From NCBI GenBank assembly GCA_963820415.1, contig CAWFZT010000015.1:1-64000 (forward strand): 64,000 bases of DNA, read 5' to 3'. The first letter of the stretch is position 1, and every line of letters begins with the position of its first letter. Below are positions 1 through 8,301 of the stretch, piece after piece. The DNA is from CAWFZT01 sp963820415 (lineage in GTDB: Bacteria > Chloroflexota > Anaerolineae > Anaerolineales > Anaerolineaceae). Both the position numbers and the translations under genes were made by a program. The notes beneath the pieces were generated by a model. The model saw only the letters and a program-made list of their open reading frames with translations, made no database searches and was not told the DNA's origin.

Positions 1-191
1 CGGACATCCTGTACACGATCTCCGGATTGGAATGTTTTTTCGAGCGTTGTCCCGGTTGTGATGTCACGGGCTTTGATGCGGATGGTCGCATTACCGCGAC
101 CGGGTTTATTATGGCTGTATTCCAGTACCTTGTAAAGCTTTCCGTCAAATTCGAAGGTAACGCCTTTGCGAAGATCATTAACATCGATCAT
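1..191 (-). CDS. efp: Elongation factor P, N-terminal part (cut by window edge)
   Basis: Translating the minus strand from the ATG at 191 gives MIDVNDLRKGVTFEFDGK and onward for 63 codons to the edge. This is the first KOW-like beta-barrel domain of elongation factor P, which helps the ribosome form bonds at polyproline stretches. The segment HNKPGRGNATIR contains the loop with the conserved lysine that is modified in many bacteria; here the context is KPGRG. The C-terminal two domains lie outside the window. The gene diverges from the EamA gene across a 191-bp gap. Recognition is by family motif and is firm despite the partial length. Confidence 0.9.
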   Translation of the reverse strand, partial: MIDVNDLRKGVTFEFDGKLYKVLEYSHNKPGRGNATIRIKARDITTGTTLEKTFQSGDRVQDV

Positions 192-382
192 TATTACAAA
201 CCTCTACTATAGAATGAAAAAATAGCAGAATTATTATAGCCCAGTGATGCGCAGGTGACAAGATGTCGCATAAGATTTTATTTTGAGGCACTACGGACGA
301 GATTGAGTTAAAATAAAGGGTCTTTATCAGCGTTATTGTAGTGCGGATAAAGGACTTTTTAAAAAGCACTTCAGAGGAATGA

Positions 383-1312
383 ATGGCGTCATCCGAAACT
401 GTCGAGGAAGGGAAATTTGCTACAAGAAACAAAACTGGTTTCCTACACCTTTTGGTAGTGTATATCGTCTGGGGGAGCACTTACCTGGCCATCCGCGTAG
501 CAGTCAGGGATGGATCGGGTTTTACTCCCTTTGTGATGGGCGCCATGCGTGTTTTGGCGGCAGGAATAATTTTGATGGTGATCGGTTTTCTCACACGGCA
601 ACGGTTGAAGCTCACTCGGGTTGAATTCTTTACCTTGCTTGGTTCCGGCCTTTTGCTGTGGACCGGGGGAAACGGCCTGGTCATGTTGGGTGAACGTAAT
701 GCCGATTCCGCAGTCGCGGCTTTGATTGTCGCCTGTGCGCCAATCTGGGTGGCGATCCTTGAGGCCATCCTCGATCGTAAGATCCCCTCTGGATTGTTGA
801 TTGGTTCCTTGTTGGTGGGAACAGCGGGTATTGTGGTTTTGAGCATGCCTTTGATCCTGACCGGATTGAAAGCCGAGTTGCTGTCAGTCCTATTCCTGGC
901 GTTAGCGTCCTTGAGTTGGGCAACCGGCAGCGTTTTGCAAAGCCGCAAGCAGGTAGACCTTGCACCGGCGGTCTCTTCGGGTTACCAATCTTTATTTGGC
1001 GGGCTGGGTTTCGTTCTTGTTGCCGTGCTCTTCCATGAGCCATTGCCTCATCCCATTCCACAAGCCTGGATGGCCTGGGGCTATCTGGTCATTTTTGGTT
1101 CTACTATCGCTTTCACCTCTTACGTGCAAGCTTTACGGTTGCTGCCGACCAAAATCGTGGTCACCTACTCTTATGTCAATCCCATTATTGCGGTAATATT
1201 GGGATGGATCATCTTAAGTGAACAGGTAACTGCCTGGACGATTGGGGGCGCGGGTTTGGTTTTGTTAGGTGTGGCGGGAGTTTTCCGGGCGCACGGGCCT
1301 GTCAGCCATTGA
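383..1312 (+). CDS. EamA/DMT-family membrane transporter
   Basis: This 309-residue protein has about ten hydrophobic segments arranged as two EamA repeats (roughly residues 18-150 and 165-300), the usual architecture of drug/metabolite exporters. The stretch VVYIVWGSTYLAIRVAV near residue 27 is typical of the first helix of the family. Substrate cannot be predicted; family members export amino acids, nucleosides or drugs. I chose the ATG at 383 over the out-of-frame ATG at 379 because only this frame gives the family protein, with a GAGGA motif a few bases upstream. The stop lies 16 bp before deoC, so the two genes are probably co-transcribed. Confidence 0.9.
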   Translation: MASSETVEEGKFATRNKTGFLHLLVVYIVWGSTYLAIRVAVRDGSGFTPFVMGAMRVLAAGIILMVIGFLTRQRLKLTRVEFFTLLGSGLLLWTGGNGLVMLGERNADSAVAALIVACAPIWVAILEAILDRKIPSGLLIGSLLVGTAGIVVLSMPLILTGLKAELLSVLFLALASLSWATGSVLQSRKQVDLAPAVSSGYQSLFGGLGFVLVAVLFHEPLPHPIPQAWMAWGYLVIFGSTIAFTSYVQALRLLPTKIVVTYSYVNPIIAVILGWIILSEQVTAWTIGGAGLVLLGVAGVFRAHGPVSH

Positions 1313-1328
1313 AAGGGTAGGTTCAGCC

Positions 1329-2057
1329 ATGGATGTGTCGAGACTTACTGAAAAGCTACTGGCAGATACGATCGATTACGCCTATTTTAAGCCAAATGGG
1401 ACGCGGAGAGACATCGAGCAGCATTGTTTAGAAGCCATCAAATACAAATTTGCCATGGTGGCAATCAATCCGGCTGAAATTGAGACCTGCGTGGAATTAC
1501 TGCGAGGCAGCCAGGTGCGGGTCGGGGCTGCTATTGGTTTTCCATTGGGCCAGACTACACTGGCGGTCAAACTGTATGAAATCCAGGATGCGATCCAGCG
1601 CGGGGCACTAGAGATGGACATGGTCATCAACGTCCGTGCGGTTATCGCTGGGAATCTGGACCTGGTGCATAATGAAATTGCTGGTGCGGTGAAGCTTTGC
1701 CAGCCTTTGGGAGTGACCACCAAAATTATCCTAGAAACTTATTACCTGACAGATGATGAAAAAAGGACGGTCTGCCGGATTGCCCTGGAAGAAAATGCCG
1801 ACTTCGTGAAAACAACTACAGGTTCCGGCCCTGGCGGAGCCACAGTCGAGGACGTCAAGCTGATGCGCCAGGAAGTCGGTCGCAGCATGGGGGTGAAAGC
1901 AGCCGGCGGTATCCGCAACCTGGATAGCGCCCTGGCTATGCTGGCAGCAGGAGCCAACCGCCTGGGTACTTCCAGTGGCGCTAAAATCATGCAAGAATTT
2001 CTTGCTAAAAAGGAAGCGGTTCCGGCCTTGACTAAGAAAGAAAATTCCCTGCCTTAG
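1329..2057 (+). CDS. deoC: Deoxyribose-phosphate aldolase
   Basis: This protein of 242 residues is a class I aldolase that splits 2-deoxyribose-5-phosphate into glyceraldehyde-3-phosphate and acetaldehyde in deoxynucleoside salvage. It shows the DeoC hallmarks: EMDMVINV near residue 95, the Schiff-base lysine in FVKTTTGSG, and a second lysine in VKAAGGIR in the phosphate-binding region. The open frame extends upstream to 1269 inside the EamA gene, but the ATG at 1329 matches the family N-terminus and avoids the overlap. It follows the transporter in an apparent operon and ends overlapping the convergent lipoprotein gene by 4 bp. Confidence 0.93.
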   Translation: MDVSRLTEKLLADTIDYAYFKPNGTRRDIEQHCLEAIKYKFAMVAINPAEIETCVELLRGSQVRVGAAIGFPLGQTTLAVKLYEIQDAIQRGALEMDMVINVRAVIAGNLDLVHNEIAGAVKLCQPLGVTTKIILETYYLTDDEKRTVCRIALEENADFVKTTTGSGPGGATVEDVKLMRQEVGRSMGVKAAGGIRNLDSALAMLAAGANRLGTSSGAKIMQEFLAKKEAVPALTKKENSLP

Positions 2058-2788
2058 TGATTCCCCTGGCTGACCAGTGAACCGATACCGCTAATAGTTT
2101 TGACGATAGTGGGGTTATCGTAATAGTTGACGCTGCCCGCACCGCTGATAGTGACATTCAACGAGCTTTTAGCCCACACGGTTGCGCCGCCTGCGCCGCT
2201 GATGATGATAGTTGCATTCTGGCTTTCCAGGTCAGGCGCATGGTACGTTCCGGCACCGCTGATATTCACGTTCTGGTTGGTCACCTTGCCGGATAGGTCA
2301 CAACCACCGACACCGCTTATATCGGAATTAAGAGTTTGAGCAGCAATAGAGCGCAAATTCACAGAGCCTGCTCCACTGGTAGTAACGGACAAATTATCTG
2401 TGGAAAGGTTGGCTGCGTCTACCGAGCCGGCGCCTGAGAGTTGAATACTATTAATGGTCTTGACGCCGAGATGGTAGATGATCGGTTTGGTGGGGATAAC
2501 ATTATCCTGGAAGTTATCGTTCTTGTAATCGATGTGAAGAGTATCTCCAATGACCTGGGTAGTGATTAATGGCAGGACATTATCCTCAGCGTCAATGGTC
2601 AGGCTTTCTGTATTCCCCTGGGCGATGATCAGTTGGCCGGTCCCGATAAGGGAAACCCGAGTGAAACCGCTGACCTGGCGAGCTTGAGAAATCACCTTGC
2701 CTGACCCGCTGGTGACTGCGAAGTTGCAGGCGTTGAGCAGAACCAGGGATAAGATCAACACCATTACCAGAAAGAACTGCTTTTTCAT
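2054..2788 (-). CDS. DUF2807 (head GIN domain) lipoprotein
   Basis: The 244-residue product starts with a lipoprotein signal (MKKQFFLVMVLILSLVLLNA followed by Cys at residue 21), so it is predicted to be lipid-anchored outside the membrane. The rest is a DUF2807 domain built from many short beta repeats with the recurring core SGAGS (also SGVGG and SGIGS), consistent with a right-handed beta-helix. The molecular function of this family is unknown. The frame continues upstream to 2896, but the ATG at 2788 is preceded by GAGGAA at a suitable distance and begins the signal peptide exactly. It converges on deoC. Confidence 0.85.
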   Translation of the reverse strand: MKKQFFLVMVLILSLVLLNACNFAVTSGSGKVISQARQVSGFTRVSLIGTGQLIIAQGNTESLTIDAEDNVLPLITTQVIGDTLHIDYKNDNFQDNVIPTKPIIYHLGVKTINSIQLSGAGSVDAANLSTDNLSVTTSGAGSVNLRSIAAQTLNSDISGVGGCDLSGKVTNQNVNISGAGTYHAPDLESQNATIIISGAGGATVWAKSSLNVTISGAGSVNYYDNPTIVKTISGIGSLVSQGNH

Positions 2789-2939
2789 TTCAACTATTCC
2801 TCGCGTTTGTGATTGTCTAAAGAATATACGTACAATCACAAAAAAGGTTTCAGACTTAGTTCTATTCTGGACCTCTATTCCACGAGCCGACCTCAATCAG
2901 GTTTCTTTCTGGATCGGTTATCATAGACGAACGCTGTCC

Positions 2940-3266
2940 CTAAGGTTCATTGCAAGGCGCATAGACTGGCCCAGCTCCGGCTTTTATCAGGCGATCATAT
3001 TCAAGGTCTACATCCTCAAAATAAGGTAAATCTAAAGCCAGCTCGAAGGTGCCATTAATCCCGGTTGGAAAACCAGGGGTTTGCCCTAGTAAGGTGGGAA
3101 GCATGCGTCTTTCATACATTGAAACCCGGATACCTGAATGGTCAAATTCCGCATAGGGGCCATTTCCGTCATAGTTGATCTTGAATCCCAGGATATCCTG
3201 GTAGAAATCCACCATCTTCTGAATATCATTCACAAATATCCCTATCATATCAAACCGCGCTGTCAT
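2940..3266 (-). CDS. VOC-family protein, truncated by an in-frame amber codon
   Basis: This is a 108-residue glyoxalase/bleomycin-resistance (VOC) fold protein; MTARFDMIGIFVNDIQKMVD opens the first beta-alpha-beta module and DFYQDILGFKI is typical. AGGAGA precedes the ATG at 3266. Translation stops at a TAG (2942-2940) directly after CNEP, where related proteins read EPWG. The same frame then continues with GQRSSMITDPERNLIEVGSW to the next stop at 2862-2864, which is the normal VOC C-terminus including the Glu that often binds metal. A TGG-to-TAG change therefore appears to remove the last 25 or so residues. It diverges from the GH65 operon. Confidence 0.8.
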   Translation of the reverse strand: MTARFDMIGIFVNDIQKMVDFYQDILGFKINYDGNGPYAEFDHSGIRVSMYERRMLPTLLGQTPGFPTGINGTFELALDLPYFEDVDLEYDRLIKAGAGPVYAPCNEP

Positions 3267-3360
3267 TTTTGTTCTCCTATATTCGAGCGGTTTTTGAATA
3301 TATTTATATCATTGGTTGAATTAATATGTATGCAAGGAGGCTACAATCATTGATTTCCTC

Positions 3361-3390
3361 TTGACAAACTGGAAGGTTTTATAGCATAAT
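3361..3390 (+). promoter_or_regulatory. Sigma-70 type promoter of the GH65 operon
   Basis: A perfect -35 hexamer TTGACA (3361-3366) is followed after 18 bp by CATAAT (3385-3390). The GH65 start codon lies 46 bp further on. The -10 element runs directly into the inverted-repeat operator, an arrangement suited to repression by steric blocking. Confidence 0.75.
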
Positions 3391-3417
3391 GCGAACGTTC
3401 GTGCGAACGTTCGCATT
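3388..3417 (+). promoter_or_regulatory. Double LacI-family operator
   Basis: The 30 bp from 3388 to 3417 form an almost perfect inverted repeat; only the two central bases break the symmetry. It contains the 14-bp palindrome TGCGAACGTTCGCA (3402-3415) and a second copy of its first 12 bases at 3390-3401, so two CG-centred palindromes sit 12 bp apart. Palindromes of this AACGTT-centred kind are typical LacI/GalR-family operators. The site overlaps the -10 element and the expected transcription start. No LacI-type regulator gene is present in this window. Confidence 0.75.
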
Positions 3418-3436
3418 CTAGCATTGGAGACCAGGG

Positions 3437-4204
3437 ATGGATATCGATCAAGCATGGGTAATTTGTGACAATGCATTCGACCCAGAAAAATTGCATCATA
3501 AAGAAACTATATTTACTATCGGGAATGGTTACCTTTCAACCCGCGGTGCATTCGAGGAGGGTTATACAGGGGATGGAAGGGCAACCTTCGTTCACGGTGT
3601 GTTTGATTATGCCCCAATCGTGATGACCGAACTGGCCAATGCACCAGATTGGCTGCGGTTTAATATCTATTTGAATGGAGAAAGATTTTCCCTTGAGACA
3701 GGCAACCTGAAGAATTTTCAGCAGAACCTCGATTTACGCAACGGTGTGCTGACTCGCCAGGTTGTCTGGGAATCGCCCTCCGGATGGTTGGCTGACATCT
3801 GTTTTCAACGCTTTGCTTCACTGGCGGACCCGCATCTACAGCTTATCCGCTGCGAAGTTACTCCACGGTTTGAAGGGGAAGTCGAATTCCGCGCCAGCCT
3901 GAAAGGTGACACAGATAACCAGGGCCTCGCTCATTGGTGTTGGGTGGGACAAGGGGAAAAAGAGGAAGCTATCTATTTACTTAACAGGACCCGCCAGTCA
4001 AATATCGAGGTAGCTACCGCCATGCGTTTGATCCGGGTAACTGGAGACGGTGAGGAAAGCGAATATTGGGACGTTATCAATACGCCGACTCTCAGAATGA
4101 AAATACACGCCATCGCTGGAAAAAAAATCTGTGTTGAAAAATATTGTGCGATGGTCACCTCGCGTGATACCTTGGAAACGGTTATGCAGCCTTGCGGGCT
4201 GTGA
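3437..4204 (+). CDS. GH65 disaccharide phosphorylase, N-terminal part (frameshifted)
   Basis: This 255-residue piece is the N-terminal beta-sandwich and linker of a glycoside hydrolase family 65 enzyme: HHKETIFTIGNGYLSTRGAF near residue 20 is the family signature. GH65 enzymes phosphorolyse alpha-glucobioses (maltose, trehalose, kojibiose or nigerose) to beta-glucose-1-phosphate. The frame runs out after CAMVTSRDT. The homologous reading continues in the -1 frame as LGNGYAALRAVN into the next open frame, so a single base is missing somewhere between about 4150 and 4191. Together the two parts give about 720 residues, near full length for the family. First gene behind the LacI-type operator. 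Confidence 0.85.
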   Translation: MDIDQAWVICDNAFDPEKLHHKETIFTIGNGYLSTRGAFEEGYTGDGRATFVHGVFDYAPIVMTELANAPDWLRFNIYLNGERFSLETGNLKNFQQNLDLRNGVLTRQVVWESPSGWLADICFQRFASLADPHLQLIRCEVTPRFEGEVEFRASLKGDTDNQGLAHWCWVGQGEKEEAIYLLNRTRQSNIEVATAMRLIRVTGDGEESEYWDVINTPTLRMKIHAIAGKKICVEKYCAMVTSRDTLETVMQPCGL

Positions 4205-5595
4205 ATTTGATCAAAGATTGGCAAACCGCTTTCCAGGAAAATGCCCGGGCCTGGGAAGAAGAATGGAAGCGGACAGACGTAATAATTGAAGGGGACGAAG
4301 AAGCGCAGATTTCTTTACGTTTCAATCTTTTTCAGTTGTTGATCGCTGCTCCTCGGCAGGATGACCAGGTGAATATTGGAGCCAAGACGCTTTCCGGATT
4401 CGGTTACCGCGGGCACTCATTTTGGGACACTGAAATTTTCATGCTGCCCTTGTTCATCTATACTGCTCCTCATATCGCTCGAAATTTATTGAATTACCGT
4501 TATCGTAATTTACCGGGAGCCAGGGCAAAGGCGTGTCAAAATGGATTTGAAGGCGCCCAATTTCCCTGGGAAAGTGCAGATACTGGAAACGAAGTTACCC
4601 CTACCTGGGTGCCGCATTTCTCCGATCGTAATAAGATGGTGCGTATCTGGACAGGCGACATTGAAATCCATATCTCGGCGGATATCGCATATGCCGCTCA
4701 CAAATATTGGCTGGTTACGGGTGATGATACCTGGTTGGTTGAAAAAGGGGCTGAGCTGATCCTGGATACTGCACGGTTTTGGGGCTCCAGGGCCGAATGG
4801 AATCCTTCCAGAAATAGTTACCAGATCATGGATGTCATCGGTCCGGATGAAAACCACGAACATGTTAACAACAATGCAATGACCAACCGCATGGCGCAGT
4901 GGAATTTACAGATGGGGTTGGATACGCTGGAATGGTTGAAAAAGCGCGCCCCGGCAAAAGCGTCTGAATTGGTCAACCGGTTGGACCTGTCTCAGACCAG
5001 GTTGGATCATTGGAAAGACGTGGTTCAGAAAATATACCTGAATGTGAAGGAGAATGGTTTGATCGAGCAATTCGAAGGTTATTACCAGCGCAAAGAAGTC
5101 GACCTGCTCGCCATGGAACCCAGGACAGAATCGGTTCAGGTGATTTTTGGAATAGAAGGGGCCAATGAGACCCAGGTTCTAAAACAACCGGATGTGTTGA
5201 TGCTTTTATACCTGCTGCAGCAATATTATTCCCAGGATATTGTTAAGGTTAACTACGACTTCTACACTCCTCGAACCGATCATAGCTACGGTTCGTCCTT
5301 GGGGCCTTCTATCCAGGCAATTATGGCCTGCGAAGTTGGTCGCCAGGAGGATGCCTACGAACATTTTATTCGCGCTGTGCGGGCGGATTTACGGGATGCG
5401 CGTGGGAATTCCGGAGATGGCATTCATGGCGCTTCAGCGGCTGGCACCTGGCAGGCGGTGGTGTTTGGCTTTTCGGGATTACGCGTCACCCGAAATGGGT
5501 GGACGATCAATCCTCGATTACCAAAGCACTGGAAACGTCTGGCTTTCAAGTTTTTTACCAAGGGAAAGCAGTATACAGTCGATATCCACGACTAA
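4192..5595 (+). CDS. GH65 disaccharide phosphorylase, catalytic part (frameshifted)
   Basis: This 467-codon frame carries the (alpha/alpha)6 catalytic domain and C-terminal beta domain of the GH65 enzyme begun at 3437. GYRGHSFWDTEIFMLP lines the substrate site, and DVIGPDENHEHVNNNAMTN contains the general acid Glu (residue 220 of this fragment). No ATG start is plausible here; the frame opens at a TTG inside the overlap, so it is the downstream half of one gene. The catalytic residues are intact, which argues that the disruption is recent or is a sequence error. The specific disaccharide cannot be assigned; the neighbouring beta-phosphoglucomutase confirms that the product is beta-glucose-1-phosphate. 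Confidence 0.87.
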   Translation: MRAVNLIKDWQTAFQENARAWEEEWKRTDVIIEGDEEAQISLRFNLFQLLIAAPRQDDQVNIGAKTLSGFGYRGHSFWDTEIFMLPLFIYTAPHIARNLLNYRYRNLPGARAKACQNGFEGAQFPWESADTGNEVTPTWVPHFSDRNKMVRIWTGDIEIHISADIAYAAHKYWLVTGDDTWLVEKGAELILDTARFWGSRAEWNPSRNSYQIMDVIGPDENHEHVNNNAMTNRMAQWNLQMGLDTLEWLKKRAPAKASELVNRLDLSQTRLDHWKDVVQKIYLNVKENGLIEQFEGYYQRKEVDLLAMEPRTESVQVIFGIEGANETQVLKQPDVLMLLYLLQQYYSQDIVKVNYDFYTPRTDHSYGSSLGPSIQAIMACEVGRQEDAYEHFIRAVRADLRDARGNSGDGIHGASAAGTWQAVVFGFSGLRVTRNGWTINPRLPKHWKRLAFKFFTKGKQYTVDIHD

Positions 5596-5605
5596 AGAGA
5601 GAGTC

Positions 5606-6259
5606 ATGAAACCAACCGGTTTTATTTTCGACCTGGATGGCGTGATCACGGATACAGCCGAATTTCACTTTCTTGCCTGGAAGCGTCTAGCGAATGAAGA
5701 GCGGATTGCCTTTTCACGGGCAGATAACGAGGCTTTACGGGGCATCTCCCGCAGGGAATCCCTTTTACTTCTGTTAAAAGGCGCAATGTATTCAGAGGAT
5801 GGCCTGCTCAGGATGATGGATCGAAAAAACCGTTATTACCAGGATTTTTTACTTGGCATTAAGCCAGATAACCTCCTCCCCGGCGCCATGGGTTTACTCG
5901 TGGAAATACGCCAGGCAGGCCTTAAAAGTGCCCTGGCCTCTGCCAGTAAAAATGCCAGATCGGTAATCGAACGTCTGGGAATTGAGCCGCTGTTCAATGC
6001 GATTTCGGATGGCTACAGCGTCGAACACCAGAAACCTGCTCCTGATCTTTTCTTGCACGCTGCCAGACAGCTTGGCCTATCCCCGGCCTGCTGTGTCGTC
6101 TTTGAAGACGCCGAGGCAGGTATCGAAGCTGCCAGGGCAGGCAATTTCCATTCGGTAGGATTGGGCCCTAAAGAAAGAGTTGGTAAAGCCGAGGTAATTT
6201 TCCCAAGCCTTGAAAACGTTCATTCGCAGGATATACTTAGTTTGTTGGGAGAAGGATAA
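5606..6259 (+). CDS. pgmB: Beta-phosphoglucomutase (HAD superfamily)
   Basis: The 217-residue protein converts beta-D-glucose-1-phosphate to glucose-6-phosphate. It has the HAD nucleophile motif FDLDGVITDTAEFHFLAW, where the second Asp and the TDTAxxH cap motif are characteristic of beta-phosphoglucomutase, followed by SASKN (motif II), KPAPDLF (motif III) and FEDAEAGIEAA (motif IV). It begins 10 bp after the GH65 stop, with GAGAGA upstream of the ATG. Pairing with a GH65 phosphorylase is the standard genomic context for this enzyme and makes the pathway assignment strong. It is intact, unlike both neighbours. Confidence 0.93.
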   Translation: MKPTGFIFDLDGVITDTAEFHFLAWKRLANEERIAFSRADNEALRGISRRESLLLLLKGAMYSEDGLLRMMDRKNRYYQDFLLGIKPDNLLPGAMGLLVEIRQAGLKSALASASKNARSVIERLGIEPLFNAISDGYSVEHQKPAPDLFLHAARQLGLSPACCVVFEDAEAGIEAARAGNFHSVGLGPKERVGKAEVIFPSLENVHSQDILSLLGEG

Positions 6260-6298
6260 AATCCTGGCGCGATTCTTCAAAGTCATATGGGAGTGTCC

Positions 6299-6610
6299 AT
6301 GGCCGATCTCACCTGGATAAATGAACAGGCGCGGCGGACCCTGTATCGTCTTATTCCGCAATTGAATGAACAATTTGCCGGCGCTGGCGCGTGCAGTGAA
6401 GCGAACTGGAAGACGTTTATCCGGCGGTTGGAGCGACATTTTCCGCGCCTGTTCGGCCTATTGTACCAGTTGTATGGACACCAATATGATTTTTTCTTCC
6501 ATGTTGAAAATCTCCTGGCGATGGCCGCCCGCATGTGGGTCGCTCGTCCGCAGTCATTAAAAAGAACTGGATACCTGCCGAGAAGCACAACCAGGCTGGT
6601 TCCATTCTGA
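6299..6610 (+). CDS. Amylosucrase-like GH13, N-terminal part (frameshifted)
   Basis: This fragment is the helical N-terminal domain of an amylosucrase-type GH13 enzyme; LLYQLYGHQYDFFFHVENLL is characteristic. I place the start at the ATG at 6299, which follows GGGAG by five bases, over the ATG at 6287. After ARPQSLK the reading goes out of frame. In the next frame KELDTCREAQPGWFHSEKMV continues the family sequence into the second fragment. The shift falls in a run of five A at 6559-6563, where four would keep the frame. Confidence 0.82.
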   Translation: MADLTWINEQARRTLYRLIPQLNEQFAGAGACSEANWKTFIRRLERHFPRLFGLLYQLYGHQYDFFFHVENLLAMAARMWVARPQSLKRTGYLPRSTTRLVPF

Positions 6611-6614
6611 AAAG

Positions 6615-8252
6615 ATGGTTGGTGGGGTTTGTTATGTTGACCTGTTCGCCGGTAACCTGGAAGGTGTGAAGGCGAAAATTCCTTATTTCAAGGAACTGGG
6701 TTTGACTTACCTGCACCTGATGCCCTTATTTAAATGCCCGGAGGGCAATAATGATGGCGGATACGCAGTCAGCAGTTATCGAGAGGTCAATCCAGCCTTA
6801 GGTACGATTGAACAACTGGCTGACCTGGCGACAGAATTGCGCCAGAATGGCATCAGCCTTGTACTGGATTTTATCTTCAACCACACATCCAACGAGCATG
6901 ACTGGGCAGCCAAGGCTTTCTCAGGATATCCGGAATACGAGGCTTTTTACCGGATCTATCCTGATCGCGCCATCCCCGACCGGTATGAACAGATCCTGCG
7001 GGAAATTTTCCCGGACGAGCATCCGGGAGCATTTACTTATTTCCCGGAACTGAACCGTTGGGTATGGACTACTTTTCATTCTTTTCAATGGGATTTGAAT
7101 TATGAGAATCCGGTGGTCTTTTCCGCCATGGGGGAAGAGCTGCTTTCAATTGCAAACATTGGTGTGGAAGTGATCCGCCTGGACGCGGTGGCTTTTGTCT
7201 GGAAAAAGATAGGCACGACCTGTGAAAATCTGCCCGAAGCGCATATGATTATTCAGGCATTCAATGCCCTGGCGCGCATTGCCGCCCCGGCCTTATTGTT
7301 CAAGTCGGAAGCAATTGTCCACCCGGATTTTGTGGCCCAGTACATCCGCTCGGATGAATGCCCACTCTCTTACAATCCACTCCTGATGGCTTTACTGTGG
7401 AATTCGCTGGCAACCCGCGAAGTGCGGCTGCTGCGTTATTCGATGCAGCAGCGCTTCGCCATCGATCCTGGCTGCGCCTGGGTCAACTACGTCCGCTGCC
7501 ATGACGATATCGGTTGGACTTTTTCAGATGAGGATTCCAACCAGTTATCTATCAATGGTTACGATCATCGTAAATTTCTGAATTCTTTTTATACGGGAAG
7601 ATTTCCGGGCTCTTTTGCCACGGGACTGCCTTTTCAAGAAAATCCTAAAACGGGCGACTGCCGTATTTCAGGTTCTTGTGCTTCTCTAGCCGGCTTGGAG
7701 AAAGCAGTCAAAGAAGAGACCGGGGTTGAAGTCGATCTGGCCATTGAGCGCATCTTGATGATTCACAGCATTATCCTATCCATGGGCGGCATCCCGCTGA
7801 TTTACCTGGGTGATGAAATTGCCACATTGAATGACTACAGCTACCAGGATGATCCGGCCAAATCCGGCGACAGCCGTTGGGTACACCGGCCTTTCACAGA
7901 TTGGAAGAAATTCGACCGTCGTAAGGATAAACATACCCCGGAAGGCAAGCTGTTCCAGGCGCTGCTCAAGCTGATTGAAATTCGCAAAGAGCACTCCGTT
8001 TTTGCCAGCGGAGAAAACCACGCAACAGAAGTGCTGGATGTCGGCAACGACCACGTGTTTGGCTACGTCAGGTCTTATTTCAACGAAAAGGTAATCGTGC
8101 TGGCCAATTTTTCCGAACGTGAACAGATAGTCTCTATCGACCGGATTCCCTCGATGATCTGGCCAGGAAAGGATCTGGTTTCTGGCGAAGAATTCCAGCC
8201 AGGCGAAGAGATAAAACTGGGCCCTTATCGCTTTATCTGGCTTGAAATTTGA
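6615..8252 (+). CDS. Amylosucrase-like GH13_4 enzyme, catalytic part
   Basis: This 545-residue frame holds the (beta/alpha)8 barrel of a sucrose-acting GH13 subfamily 4 enzyme. MVGGVCYVDLFAGNLEGVKA is typical of amylosucrases. The catalytic triad is visible: Asp190 in EVIRLDAVAFVW (nucleophile), Glu232 in FKSEAIVHPD (acid/base) and Asp298 in RCHDDIGWTF. Family members make alpha-glucan from sucrose or hydrolyse sucrose; this sequence alone does not decide which. The first amino acids align with the middle of known enzymes, so this is the 3' part of the gene begun at 6299. It is the last gene of the LacI-type regulated operon. Confidence 0.87.
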   Translation: MVGGVCYVDLFAGNLEGVKAKIPYFKELGLTYLHLMPLFKCPEGNNDGGYAVSSYREVNPALGTIEQLADLATELRQNGISLVLDFIFNHTSNEHDWAAKAFSGYPEYEAFYRIYPDRAIPDRYEQILREIFPDEHPGAFTYFPELNRWVWTTFHSFQWDLNYENPVVFSAMGEELLSIANIGVEVIRLDAVAFVWKKIGTTCENLPEAHMIIQAFNALARIAAPALLFKSEAIVHPDFVAQYIRSDECPLSYNPLLMALLWNSLATREVRLLRYSMQQRFAIDPGCAWVNYVRCHDDIGWTFSDEDSNQLSINGYDHRKFLNSFYTGRFPGSFATGLPFQENPKTGDCRISGSCASLAGLEKAVKEETGVEVDLAIERILMIHSIILSMGGIPLIYLGDEIATLNDYSYQDDPAKSGDSRWVHRPFTDWKKFDRRKDKHTPEGKLFQALLKLIEIRKEHSVFASGENHATEVLDVGNDHVFGYVRSYFNEKVIVLANFSEREQIVSIDRIPSMIWPGKDLVSGEEFQPGEEIKLGPYRFIWLEI

Positions 8253-8301
8253 GCCATTTTTGAGTAGTAGAGATTTAATTTATGATGCCAGGAGGAAATA
8301 T

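Noticed and set aside
481..1061. Minus-strand frames of 155 and 126 codons under the EamA gene
   Set aside because: They lie wholly opposite a clear transporter gene and show no family motif.
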